Source of the DNA: a bacterium
GTDB taxonomy: Bacteria > Elusimicrobiota > Elusimicrobia > UBA1565 > UBA9628
Reading direction: 5' to 3'
Assembly (NCBI GenBank): GCA_021822495.1
Contig: JAKAQO010000008.1
Location: 1 to 64,000, forward strand
Length of the DNA: 64,000 nt
The notes under the pieces are model-generated. The model did no database searches and was not told the origin of the DNA. It saw nothing but the letters and a program-made list of their open reading frames with translations. The translations under genes were made by a program, and so were the position numbers. Shown piece after piece: positions 9,936 through 17,238 of this stretch. How positions within the stretch are numbered: the stretch's first letter is position 1; each line of letters begins with the position of its first letter.

Positions 9936-11621
9936 ATGGAAAAAAATCCAGAGGCAGGAAGCAACGATACTCAAAACAGTGGCGAAGTATTGAGTTCTGA
10001 AAAATCTGACTATTACAGCAAATACTGGATAGCTCAGCCTTCGGTAATAGCTGTCTATTTGTCGGTTAGCCTTATTGCATTTCTTCTCGTCGTATTCTTC
10101 ATCTATTGCCAACCATTCGGCATTAGTATTTGCCCATTTTGTCCCTCGCCTGAACGAATGCGAGCAATCAAGTTGCCGATCTATTCCTTTTGCTTCGGCG
10201 GAATTGGCGGAACGTGCTATTCCATTCGTGGCTTTTACAAACATGTCGCCGCTAACGACTATAAGCATGAATATGTCTATTGGTATCTATTCAGAGGACC
10301 TCTTGGCGCTATCCTAGGGATGGTCTGTTATTTTTTGACCCAAGGTGGGATTTTGGTATTTGCGAACGCCAGTCTAAAGGATTTGGCAAACCATCCCTCA
10401 TCCTTTAGATCTAACGCGTTTATTTGCGGTTTGGCTTTCCTTGCTGGCTATTCCACCAACCAATTCACCGACAAAATGCAAGACCTGTCAAGAACTCTTT
10501 TCGGGCAGGTCAGTCATAAGAAAAAGCTGGAGACGCTTAAAAATAAAGCTCAAAACACCTACCAGGAGGAACTTACGATGAACTCGGGATATATTCAAAC
10601 AGAAGCCGAAGAACTCCTAGAACTTTGCATCCAGCTAAACGGCGATGGGGTGAATAATTCCATACCGCCCTATTCTGGAAACTGGAAGCCAATAATAACT
10701 AAGGTGGTAATTCCCGTGCCTTTCGATAATGCCTGGTCTCTCTGGAAAAAGGATAATTCCCTTTGTTTTGTCGCACGAGGAACGGTCCCCAAGGATACCA
10801 GCATCATTGAGGACTTGCTTGTAGAAACAATTCCCGCCAATGACGGCATTGATCTAGGCGGAGGTCAATATTTATCGTTGAATCTGGCTTCCCAGAACAC
10901 GCAAGGCGCGGCAGTCCATTTTGGATTCGCATTAGGACTAGCCGTAATCCTTTTTCATCGGAGTGAAGGAATACTCAACACCTTAACCAGCTCAGGAATG
11001 GACATTAAGAATGAAACGAACATATACGTTACCGGGCACAGTCAGGGAGCGGCGATCGCGACCCTTCTTCATTCGTTCCTTGTCCACGCAAATCCAAACG
11101 ATCTTCCTTGGGTTAAGGGAAAAAATTTAAAATCTTATGTTTTTGCCCAACCCAAACCGGGCAATTGGCAATTCGCTATGGATTTTGCCAGAGCGGCTGG
11201 AAATGATAACTTAGCTTATTGCATCAACAATCCTTTGGATTGGGTTCCGCAAGTCCCGCTCACCCGCCAAGGCCTTTCCGATTTAAGTGACGACCCCATT
11301 ACCCCTTATCTCCGGAAACATTACCCGCTTGCGGCCAAAGCCGTATTGGAACTTGAAGCGAAATTTCGAGACCTAAAGTCAGACATCAGCGCCGTAGCTG
11401 GATGGACTTCAAGAGAAACCCTTCTCGGTAATCTACGCGATAATATTCTTCCGCAATACATTCGCGCCGGTTCTCCACTAGCCAGCGGCGATTTAAACTA
11501 CACACCCTGCGGAATTCTTCGTTCAACCAGAATGCAAGCGAATTTAGCCAACATCGTGCCTAACTATCAAGAAGATCCATTGGCGCAACATCATCTTGTG
11601 ACGTATAAGAGTCTTTTGTAA
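9936..11621 (+). CDS. Membrane-anchored Lipase_3-type alpha/beta hydrolase
   Basis: 561 residues. The N-terminal third holds about three to four membrane segments (VIAVYLSVSLIAFLLVVFFI, a Gly-rich segment around 75-90, and two more up to about 185). The C-terminal part is an alpha/beta hydrolase with the nucleophile elbow GHSQG (Ser369) preceded by IYVTG. An FAQPKPGN segment and a D/H-containing stretch (NNPLDWVPQVP) follow, as in class 3 lipases. It probably hydrolyses lipids or esters at the membrane. AAGGGG upstream of ATG 9936 supports the start. It sits between a small membrane protein and a DUF6338-like protein in an A/T-rich cassette. Membrane-bound lipases occur as effectors in anti-phage systems, so a defence role is possible but only inferred. 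Confidence 0.65.
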   Translation: MEKNPEAGSNDTQNSGEVLSSEKSDYYSKYWIAQPSVIAVYLSVSLIAFLLVVFFIYCQPFGISICPFCPSPERMRAIKLPIYSFCFGGIGGTCYSIRGFYKHVAANDYKHEYVYWYLFRGPLGAILGMVCYFLTQGGILVFANASLKDLANHPSSFRSNAFICGLAFLAGYSTNQFTDKMQDLSRTLFGQVSHKKKLETLKNKAQNTYQEELTMNSGYIQTEAEELLELCIQLNGDGVNNSIPPYSGNWKPIITKVVIPVPFDNAWSLWKKDNSLCFVARGTVPKDTSIIEDLLVETIPANDGIDLGGGQYLSLNLASQNTQGAAVHFGFALGLAVILFHRSEGILNTLTSSGMDIKNETNIYVTGHSQGAAIATLLHSFLVHANPNDLPWVKGKNLKSYVFAQPKPGNWQFAMDFARAAGNDNLAYCINNPLDWVPQVPLTRQGLSDLSDDPITPYLRKHYPLAAKAVLELEAKFRDLKSDISAVAGWTSRETLLGNLRDNILPQYIRAGSPLASGDLNYTPCGILRSTRMQANLANIVPNYQEDPLAQHHLVTYKSLL

Positions 11622-11646
11622 AAAAACAGGGCCAAGGAGAAACTGT

Positions 11647-12264
11647 ATGGAAAAAATATTGGGTTCTTCGTTCGAAAATGTCATTTACATCGTGGCATTC
11701 ATTGTTCCTGGGTTTGTTATCAGCCAAATAATAGCCACGGTTGTCCCAAGAGAGAAGGAATTGGAATATGTCTCTTTCATTCGATTTATTATGTATAGCT
11801 GTATAAACTATGCCGTTTGGTCCTGGCTGATTGTTCTAATAGCAACTTCTCACTTTTTAAAAGAACATCTCTTGTGCCAGATATTCGGAGTATTATTTTT
11901 TGTTCTCATTTCCCCTATCCTAATCGGAATTATCCTTGCATTTATGGTGGAAAAAAGAATATTTCACAAGTTCCTTGAATGCATAGGATTTAGTATTACA
12001 AACGATCCAGTTCCAACCTCATGGGATTACGTTTTTAGTAAGTTAGACACTTCCCCCATCGTTATGATAAAATTTGAGGATGGTGGAACCATCGCAGGAC
12101 GCTTCTCTTTTGCATCCTCCGATAATAATGAGAGGGATATCTGTCTCGAATCTATTTATACAATCGATCCTAATACGGGACAATGGAGTAAATCCAAGCA
12201 ATCTGGCGAGGTATTGGTACGAGGTGATAAAATCAAGTGGATCGCGTTCATTCCGGAGGTATAG
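11647..12264 (+). CDS. DUF6338-like integral membrane protein
   Basis: 205 residues. An N-terminal membrane half has three hydrophobic segments (VIYIVAFIVPGFVISQI, the segment around residues 55-75 and IFGVLFFVLISPILIGIILA). A soluble C-terminal half begins PTSWDYVFSKL and contains VMIKFEDGGTIAGRFS, SDNNERDICLESIY and GEVLVRGDKIKWIAF. That order matches what I know of the DUF6338 family: W-D-Y-x-F, a DG-containing beta strand, and a final loop described as GILI/GVLV plus D-I-x-x-I. The family function is unknown. AAGGAG upstream fixes ATG 11647. Its neighbours are a lipase and a short Gly/Pro-rich protein. Confidence 0.6.
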   Translation: MEKILGSSFENVIYIVAFIVPGFVISQIIATVVPREKELEYVSFIRFIMYSCINYAVWSWLIVLIATSHFLKEHLLCQIFGVLFFVLISPILIGIILAFMVEKRIFHKFLECIGFSITNDPVPTSWDYVFSKLDTSPIVMIKFEDGGTIAGRFSFASSDNNERDICLESIYTIDPNTGQWSKSKQSGEVLVRGDKIKWIAFIPEV

Positions 12265-12266
12265 AA

Positions 12267-12470
12267 ATGAGTGAAAAAGAAGAAGAAAAAGATAATCTGA
12301 TAGAAGACTCTAAAATCCGCATAGAGAAGGGCTATCGACCAGGGAAGCAACCTGGAGGATTGCCAAAAGCGGGAGGATATCGGCCAAATGGCTACAAGCC
12401 TAAGGCGGATGAGGAACCGAAGGTTCTCCCAATAATAAAACCAGAAGACATTGAGCGTTCCGATAAATAA
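12267..12470 (+). CDS. Short Gly/Pro-rich charged protein downstream of DUF6338
   Basis: 67 residues: an acidic Glu/Lys N-terminus, then repeats of the pattern G-Y-x-P (GYRPGKQPGGLP, GGYRPNGYKP) and a charged C-terminus. Likely disordered. GGAGG lies directly upstream of ATG 12267, two bases after the DUF6338 stop, so the two are surely co-expressed. From memory, short proteins with G-Y-x-P repeats are often found beside DUF6338 genes, which supports reality of the gene, but function is unknown. It ends two bases before the convergent sigma-54 gene. Confidence 0.6.
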   Translation: MSEKEEEKDNLIEDSKIRIEKGYRPGKQPGGLPKAGGYRPNGYKPKADEEPKVLPIIKPEDIERSDK

Positions 12471-12471
12471 G

Positions 12472-13551
12472 TTAAGGGCGGACATCGGCATTATCCCTGA
12501 CTAGTTGACGCACCCCCAGTTCGCTTCTGTATTGCGCGACGGAGCGCCGAGAGAGCTTGACGCCGAGAAGGTTGGGAAGGGAGCGGGCGAGTTCGCTGTC
12601 CGTTCGTCCGGGAAATTCCGCGATGAGGTCATGGAGTTTGCCAAGGAGAACGGTCTTGGAACTCGGCATTAGTGACTTCATCGGGGCCTCAAGTCCCCAG
12701 GGAAGTTGAACGGCCTTGTTCGAGACAAGGGCGTTGACGGATTGCGGGGGAAGGCTGGCTTTTCGGGCGACGGCGCGCTGGGTCAAGGGGCTTCTTTTTC
12801 CCAAATCCCCCGAGACGAGATACTCCGCCTGAAACTCCGTTAAAATTTCGAGAATCCGGTAAAGCGCGGTTTTGCGGCGTTCGATGAGTTCGATTCTGGA
12901 CAAAAAACCCGCCAAGCCGTCCGCTTTTTCCCTTGGGAGACTTGCCAGGAATTTCGCTTTTTTAAGGACGTCGACGGAATATCGTCCCTTCCAAATCTCG
13001 CGCGAAAAAAAGGCGAGGGCGGGCTTTCCGTTTTCAATCATGATTCCAAGGACGACGCTATAGGACTTTTTCGGAGCCTCGGAGGGCAGGCTCGCGGATG
13101 AGAACTCGGAGCGGATGTAGAGGTCATTGACGAGGCCCTTGATTTTTTGGAGTTCATTTAAGGATATCCCGCAAATTTTCATTCGCGCCTCATCACTCAA
13201 AAAATCGTCCTTGAGGAAACACTCCTCGAAGCGTTCTTGTCCGATGCGGCGGATGATTTTTGCGAGGGAAGAATCTCCGCTGAGGAGTTCCGGAAGCTCG
13301 CTGTCTGAAACGCACAGTTCCCGTCCCGCGAAACGGCGAGCGGACCATCTGGCCTCGGAATAAGGATTGAGCTTAAGAACTCCCTCGTCCTTGAGGATTT
13401 TAAAATCCGTCGCCGCCTCGATTTTTCGGATTTCTTCCTCTAAGTCCGGCTCGGGCATTTCTAAGACTTGGGTAAGCCGGATCCGGCTTTGAACTCGCGC
13501 GGTGGCCCGAAATCCGGGCGCGGCGGATTGAACATGAAGAGAGGAGGTCAT
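12472..13551 (-). CDS. rpoN: RNA polymerase sigma-54 factor
   Basis: Sigma-54-type factor of about 359 residues, shorter than the usual 430-490. Region I is recognisable but poor in glutamine (IRLTQVLEMPEPDLEEEIRK). The core-binding region follows (about residues 85-260). The DNA-binding part contains LTQRAVARKASLPPQSVNALVSNKAV and LGVKLSRRSVAQYRSELGV, the last being the RpoN box (canonical ARRTVAKYRE). Start set at ATG 13551, one base after the histidine kinase stop (TGAGATG), rather than far upstream inside the kinase. It is the last gene of a minus-strand cassette with an NtrC-like activator that needs sigma-54. Sequence drift from housekeeping RpoN suggests a specialised sigma factor. Confidence 0.75.
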   Translation of the reverse strand: MTSSLHVQSAAPGFRATARVQSRIRLTQVLEMPEPDLEEEIRKIEAATDFKILKDEGVLKLNPYSEARWSARRFAGRELCVSDSELPELLSGDSSLAKIIRRIGQERFEECFLKDDFLSDEARMKICGISLNELQKIKGLVNDLYIRSEFSSASLPSEAPKKSYSVVLGIMIENGKPALAFFSREIWKGRYSVDVLKKAKFLASLPREKADGLAGFLSRIELIERRKTALYRILEILTEFQAEYLVSGDLGKRSPLTQRAVARKASLPPQSVNALVSNKAVQLPWGLEAPMKSLMPSSKTVLLGKLHDLIAEFPGRTDSELARSLPNLLGVKLSRRSVAQYRSELGVRQLVRDNADVRP

Positions 13552-13552
13552 C

Positions 13553-16246
13553 TCAAACCATGGAGAGAACCGGCTCCGGCGCGCGCTCAAAAGTCCAGGG
13601 CGGGGGCGCCCAGCCGCTGGGCGGGTCTTTTCCCACGGCGCCTTTAAGATGCTTGAGGCCTCCGCGCGGCAGTCCCTTGCGCCCAGTGGCGAGATAGAGC
13701 TCGGTAAATCCGAACTCTGCAATCCTGAAGGAAACCTCAATTCCGTTGACTTTGCCGCCCAATTCCTGGTCGATATAGACGGGCGTTGAGCGATTGATTC
13801 CGGAGACCGCTCTTAAGAACTCCGAGGCGGAGGGAAAAGACAGGAGTTTCTTTCCCGCGCGGTTTGCCGCCAATTTCCAGGTCATGCGCACCAAGGGATC
13901 GTCGTCTATAAGGACAGCGTCCCAGAAGGGTTCGGGGCTCTCGGAGAGCCGAAGGGGAACCATTCCCGCAAAACTCTTTGGAATCATCCGCACGCCGAGG
14001 CGTCGGCATTCCTCCAATATCCCGGGTTCGTCAAAGCGGCTGGTGACCAAGATCGCCCGCTCGCAAACGCCCAATTCCTCGACGAGTTCAAGCCCCGTTT
14101 CCTTGTGTCCCAATAATTCGTAGTCCACGAGATAAACGGCTTTTTGGGCGCTTTGTGGGTTTTGCCCGGCCCAGGATTTTATCTCATGGGGAGTGGAGAA
14201 ATGAAAGACCCTGGGGGTTTTCTCTTGCCGCCGCGAGAACTCAAGGCGTTCTCGCCAAACCTGGTGGATGCTCGCGTCATCATCCAAAATAACAATATCC
14301 TCGCCCGGGTAAATCCACAGTTCCGAGATGAACCAATCCGGGGCCGGGGCTTGCGGAATCTCAAGGGTCACGCTCGTTCTCGGAGTTTGGGCCGACGCGC
14401 CAAAATCACTTCCGGTTACGACATTTCCAGAGGTCAAAGTTAATTGACCGCCCCAAGACTCCACGGCGGCTTTCGCGTGGTGAAGTCCGAGACCCGAGCC
14501 CTTCAATTTGCCGAAACTCGCGCCCTTGCGGCACAGCCTCGGCAAAATATCCGGCGCTATTCCCGCGCCGTTATCCGTAATCTCAAGCGCGACAAAATCG
14601 CCTTGTTTAGAGAGATTGACCTGGACTTGCCCGTTTCCCGGTTCTCTCATCGCCTCGACCGCGTTGTCGATGAGATTCGACAAAACGCGCTTAAACTCGA
14701 CTGGCTGGACCAGGGCAAAGAGCCCGTAGGAGGACCGGTCCATGCGCGCCTCTATCTCAAGGCCGAGGCGGGAGCGGTATTGCAGGCGCTTTTCCGTAAT
14801 CAAGGGCTCAATGAGGCTCGACAAAAGGCAAAGGGCGGCGGGCTCATCAAAAACTTCCGAAGCGCCGGATGAACCATAAATCCTTGTGTCCATAACTTGC
14901 CTGCGCTCATCGAGGAGGTGATTGGCGATATCGCGGATGCGGCCGATGGCGCCGCGAATAATCAAGCGCTTTTCTTCCGGAAGCCGGGAGGCGTCCGCCA
15001 TGACGGAGTCCAAGGCCGCCAAGGGCGAGCGGATGTCGTGAGCGACCTGCGAGGAGAGATCGGCGAGGCTTCTCTGGATCGCCTCTTCCCGCCGGCGCCG
15101 CGTCGCATCCTCCTGAAACGCCGCTCGGTAGATTTGCCGCAACTCCATCGGCATGACGCGCGCATTCAGGAGAAAATCGTTTTCATCGGCGATATGGACG
15201 AGCTGGCCGAACATCAGGGAGTAGCGGATGATCTGCCTGGCCAATAACTCCCCCGCGAACGCCGCAAGCGCGGCGCCGAGAGCGACGCCGAAGAGGACGA
15301 TGCGGTAGGAATTCGGGCCGTGGGAAAGAATCAGGGCGGCTCCAATCAGGAAGGCGCTGATCAGAGACAAGATCGTCATTTTTTGCCGAGACGCCAGGCT
15401 TAAAACCGCGCTCCGCTCCTCGGAATCGGGCCATGGAGCGAAATTTCCCACAACCGAAAAGGCATACCAAAAGGCGATAATCCCGCACAACCACAGAAAT
15501 TCATACTCGCCGAAAACAAAAGAATTTTGATGCACGAGATAGGCCGAGATGCCGCCCCAGTTCCCCAACTGTGAAATAATTCCGGCGAGCCCCGCGAGGG
15601 AAAAGACGGGTTCTGGGGAAATCATGAGCGCGGCGCAGGACCAGAAAAAGAAAAGGATGGAGAATAGGGAGTTCAAGGCAATTTCAAGGAAATCAAAGCT
15701 TAAGCCCGCGGCTGCGTATCGAGCGCGAAGGAGGGGGAGGAAAACTCCACAAATCGCGGGAACGGCTAAAAGCGCGGGAAGCCAAAGAATTTTCAGGAGC
15801 TTCCAAGGCTTATCGCGAAAATCCCTCATCAAGGGGCGCAGATGCTGAAAAAATCCAACCGCGCCGATGAGATAGGCGGCGGTATAGGGCAAGGTGGTCA
15901 AGAAAAAGGAGGTCCAGTTCTCATGATTATCCTTAAAAAGATAATGCAGGCTCAGATAGCTGATGTCGGCGGGAAGGATGAGGCAGAAAAACCAAAGGAA
16001 ATAACGATACTCTCCGGCTTTTTCTTTTCGCCGGGAAAACAAATTGAGGATGATCGCCGCTTCGAGAGAGCATTCCAGGAACCCGGTCAAGAGTCCGGGA
16101 GTAAGCGCGGGAAACGCCCGCGAGCGGTCCAGGGCAAAGCCGAGAAACCCAACCGCCCAGGCCAAAAACAATCCGCCGAAACGCTTAAATTCCGGCTGAA
16201 AATCAGAAGCAAAACCCGCGCGGACAAGATAATCGGGAGATTCCAT
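13553..16246 (-). CDS. Membrane hybrid histidine kinase with two receiver domains
   Basis: 897 residues. About eight to nine membrane segments (1-350) precede a HisKA domain with the H-box VAHDIRSPL (His near 404). The HATPase has NAVEAM (N box), ITDNGAG (G1), GSGLGLHHA (G2) and a closing VTLEIP. Two receivers follow: one with ILDDD, VDYEL, LVTS and IPKS, the other with LIDDD, YIDQEL, LATG and VGKDPP. Both retain the acidic pocket, phospho-Asp, Thr/Ser and Lys. Two copies of the 21-bp repeat enter the gene: in the linker after G2 (minus strand of 14380-14402) and at the C-terminus, where PPSGWAPPPWT follows the natural end. It likely senses an unknown signal and feeds the NtrC-like regulator encoded upstream. 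Confidence 0.85.
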   Translation of the reverse strand: MESPDYLVRAGFASDFQPEFKRFGGLFLAWAVGFLGFALDRSRAFPALTPGLLTGFLECSLEAAIILNLFSRRKEKAGEYRYFLWFFCLILPADISYLSLHYLFKDNHENWTSFFLTTLPYTAAYLIGAVGFFQHLRPLMRDFRDKPWKLLKILWLPALLAVPAICGVFLPLLRARYAAAGLSFDFLEIALNSLFSILFFFWSCAALMISPEPVFSLAGLAGIISQLGNWGGISAYLVHQNSFVFGEYEFLWLCGIIAFWYAFSVVGNFAPWPDSEERSAVLSLASRQKMTILSLISAFLIGAALILSHGPNSYRIVLFGVALGAALAAFAGELLARQIIRYSLMFGQLVHIADENDFLLNARVMPMELRQIYRAAFQEDATRRRREEAIQRSLADLSSQVAHDIRSPLAALDSVMADASRLPEEKRLIIRGAIGRIRDIANHLLDERRQVMDTRIYGSSGASEVFDEPAALCLLSSLIEPLITEKRLQYRSRLGLEIEARMDRSSYGLFALVQPVEFKRVLSNLIDNAVEAMREPGNGQVQVNLSKQGDFVALEITDNGAGIAPDILPRLCRKGASFGKLKGSGLGLHHAKAAVESWGGQLTLTSGNVVTGSDFGASAQTPRTSVTLEIPQAPAPDWFISELWIYPGEDIVILDDDASIHQVWRERLEFSRRQEKTPRVFHFSTPHEIKSWAGQNPQSAQKAVYLVDYELLGHKETGLELVEELGVCERAILVTSRFDEPGILEECRRLGVRMIPKSFAGMVPLRLSESPEPFWDAVLIDDDPLVRMTWKLAANRAGKKLLSFPSASEFLRAVSGINRSTPVYIDQELGGKVNGIEVSFRIAEFGFTELYLATGRKGLPRGGLKHLKGAVGKDPPSGWAPPPWTFERAPEPVLSMV
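13588..13627. repeat. 21-bp GC-rich palindromic repeat, copy in kinase C-terminus
   Basis: One unit plus flanks of the GGCGGGGGCGCCCAGCC/CTGGGCGG family. On the minus strand it is read as PPSGWAPPPW at the end of the hybrid kinase, directly after the conserved receiver lysine motif. It contains the palindromes GGGCGCCC and CCCAG-CCG-CTGGG. Confidence 0.75.
14380..14402. repeat. Degenerate 21-bp repeat in kinase linker
   Basis: A diverged unit (GAGTTTGGGCCGACGCGCC) read on the minus strand as GASAQTP. It falls in the loop between the G2 box and the last strand of the HATPase domain, where most kinases have a shorter loop. Membership in the family is probable but not certain. Confidence 0.4.
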
Positions 16247-16252
16247 GCCCGT

Positions 16253-17044
16253 CTATTTCGGCCGCCGAACCCTGGGGCAGGGTCGCCGGACCCTGGGGCA
16301 GGGCCGCCGCGCCAACGCCATAATTCTCTGGGAGGCAAGTCCGGCATTTCTCTTCTCGCTTAAGCCGCCCATCAGGACGATGTTTTCAAATCCGGCCCAT
16401 CTTAAAGCCTTTTCCAGGCGTTTGCGGTCGTAGTGTCGGCTAAAACTTTCCGCTTCGCTGACTTTTCCGTTTTTGCCGATAAAAACCCAACGCGAGATCC
16501 AAGCCGGATCGGTCCCTCCCCGGAACCGGTGTTCCTCCAACTCCCAACCGCGCTCGGTTTTGATCCAGTCCTTTTGTTTGGCGTGCCGCTTAAGCCAGCG
16601 GCCGTCGGCGATGTCGAGGACCAAAAAACCGCCGGGCTTAAGGGACTTGAATATCTGCCGGAGGGTCAAAAGATCGTCTTGGAATTTTTTGAAATACCCG
16701 AAGCTGGTCCAGAGGTTCAGCGCGGCGTCAAATTGCCCGCTAAAGCCGAGAGCCCGCATATCGCGTTTCAAGAAATTGGCTTGAATTCCCGCCGCCCGGG
16801 CGCGCCGTTTGGCCTCGGCAAGGTATCCCTCCGAATAGTCCACGCCCGTCACCAGATAGCCTTTCCGCGACAAGGACAGGCTATGTCGGCCGACTCCGCA
16901 GGCGACATCCAGTATTTCCGCGCCCTTTTTTAGCGGCAGTCGGCGCAACAGCTCGCGGGTCTCCTTCTCGGTTTCCTCATCACTCACCAACTCGGCCAAG
17001 GGGTAGACCGAGGGCTTAAAAAAGCTCTTCCACCAGTCGTTCAT
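16253..17044 (-). CDS. Class I SAM-dependent methyltransferase
   Basis: 263 residues. Motif I is clear (ILDVACGVGRHSLSLS), followed by VTGVDYSEGYLAEA (motif II acidic residue), FLKRDMRAL and LKPGGFLVLDIADG (motif post-II/III), so S-adenosylmethionine binding is well supported. Substrate unknown; the layout resembles small-molecule or sugar/polyketide-type methyltransferases. The C-terminus is unusual: RRPCPRVRRPCPRVRRPK is encoded by two tandem 21-bp units at 16267-16308 that appear added to the natural end. It overlaps the upstream 65-residue protein by four bases and ends six bases before the hybrid kinase, so it belongs to the signalling operon. Whether it modifies a signalling component is speculation. 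Confidence 0.8.
   Translation of the reverse strand: MNDWWKSFFKPSVYPLAELVSDEETEKETRELLRRLPLKKGAEILDVACGVGRHSLSLSRKGYLVTGVDYSEGYLAEAKRRARAAGIQANFLKRDMRALGFSGQFDAALNLWTSFGYFKKFQDDLLTLRQIFKSLKPGGFLVLDIADGRWLKRHAKQKDWIKTERGWELEEHRFRGGTDPAWISRWVFIGKNGKVSEAESFSRHYDRKRLEKALRWAGFENIVLMGGLSEKRNAGLASQRIMALARRPCPRVRRPCPRVRRPK
16267..16308. repeat. Two tandem 21-bp units at methyltransferase 3' end
   Basis: Two consecutive 21-bp units beginning CCCTGGGGCAGGG, differing at a few bases, encode the repeated PCPRVRR tail of the methyltransferase. The unit length equals that of the main family and the CTGGG and GGG...CC blocks align, but only roughly two thirds of positions agree, so this may be a diverged subfamily. 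Confidence 0.5.
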
Positions 17045-17238
17045 CCCGCCAGTCCTCGCCTTTTCCTATAAAAGGCGATATCATGGGATAATTTCCGCGT
17101 TTGGGCGTCCATGAGACCAAGAAGGGCGTCGGCCTCTTGCGTCGGAAGGGCCTCAATCATCTCCGCCGCGCTTTTGAGGCTCAGACACCGGGAATTGATG
17201 TCGTGGAGGAGGGCGCCCATATCATCCAGGGCGTTCAT
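17041..17238 (-). CDS. 65-residue H-box-like (mini DHp) protein
   Basis: A short protein MNALDDMGALLHDINSR..., with LLHDINSRCLSLKSAAEM closely resembling the phospho-acceptor H-box and following helix of HisKA domains (H-D-I-x-N/S-x-L/C-x-x-x-x-x-A-A). A second helix (ADALLGLMDAQTRKLSHDI) could complete a two-helix DHp hairpin. There is no ATPase domain. The start overlaps the end of the NtrC-like gene (17222) and its end overlaps the methyltransferase start by four bases, so it is translationally tied to both. It could be a stand-alone phosphotransfer or decoy dimerisation domain. I know of no named family for it. Confidence 0.55.
   Translation of the reverse strand: MNALDDMGALLHDINSRCLSLKSAAEMIEALPTQEADALLGLMDAQTRKLSHDIAFYRKRRGLAG

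Noticed and set aside
13552..13740. Long N-terminal extension of the sigma-54 gene
   Set aside because: It would overlap the conserved second receiver of the kinase. The ATG at 13551 directly after the kinase stop fits the family.
14897..15247. Plus-strand open frames opposite the hybrid kinase
   Set aside because: They are antisense to HisKA/HATPase motifs, with no ribosome sites or recognisable domains.
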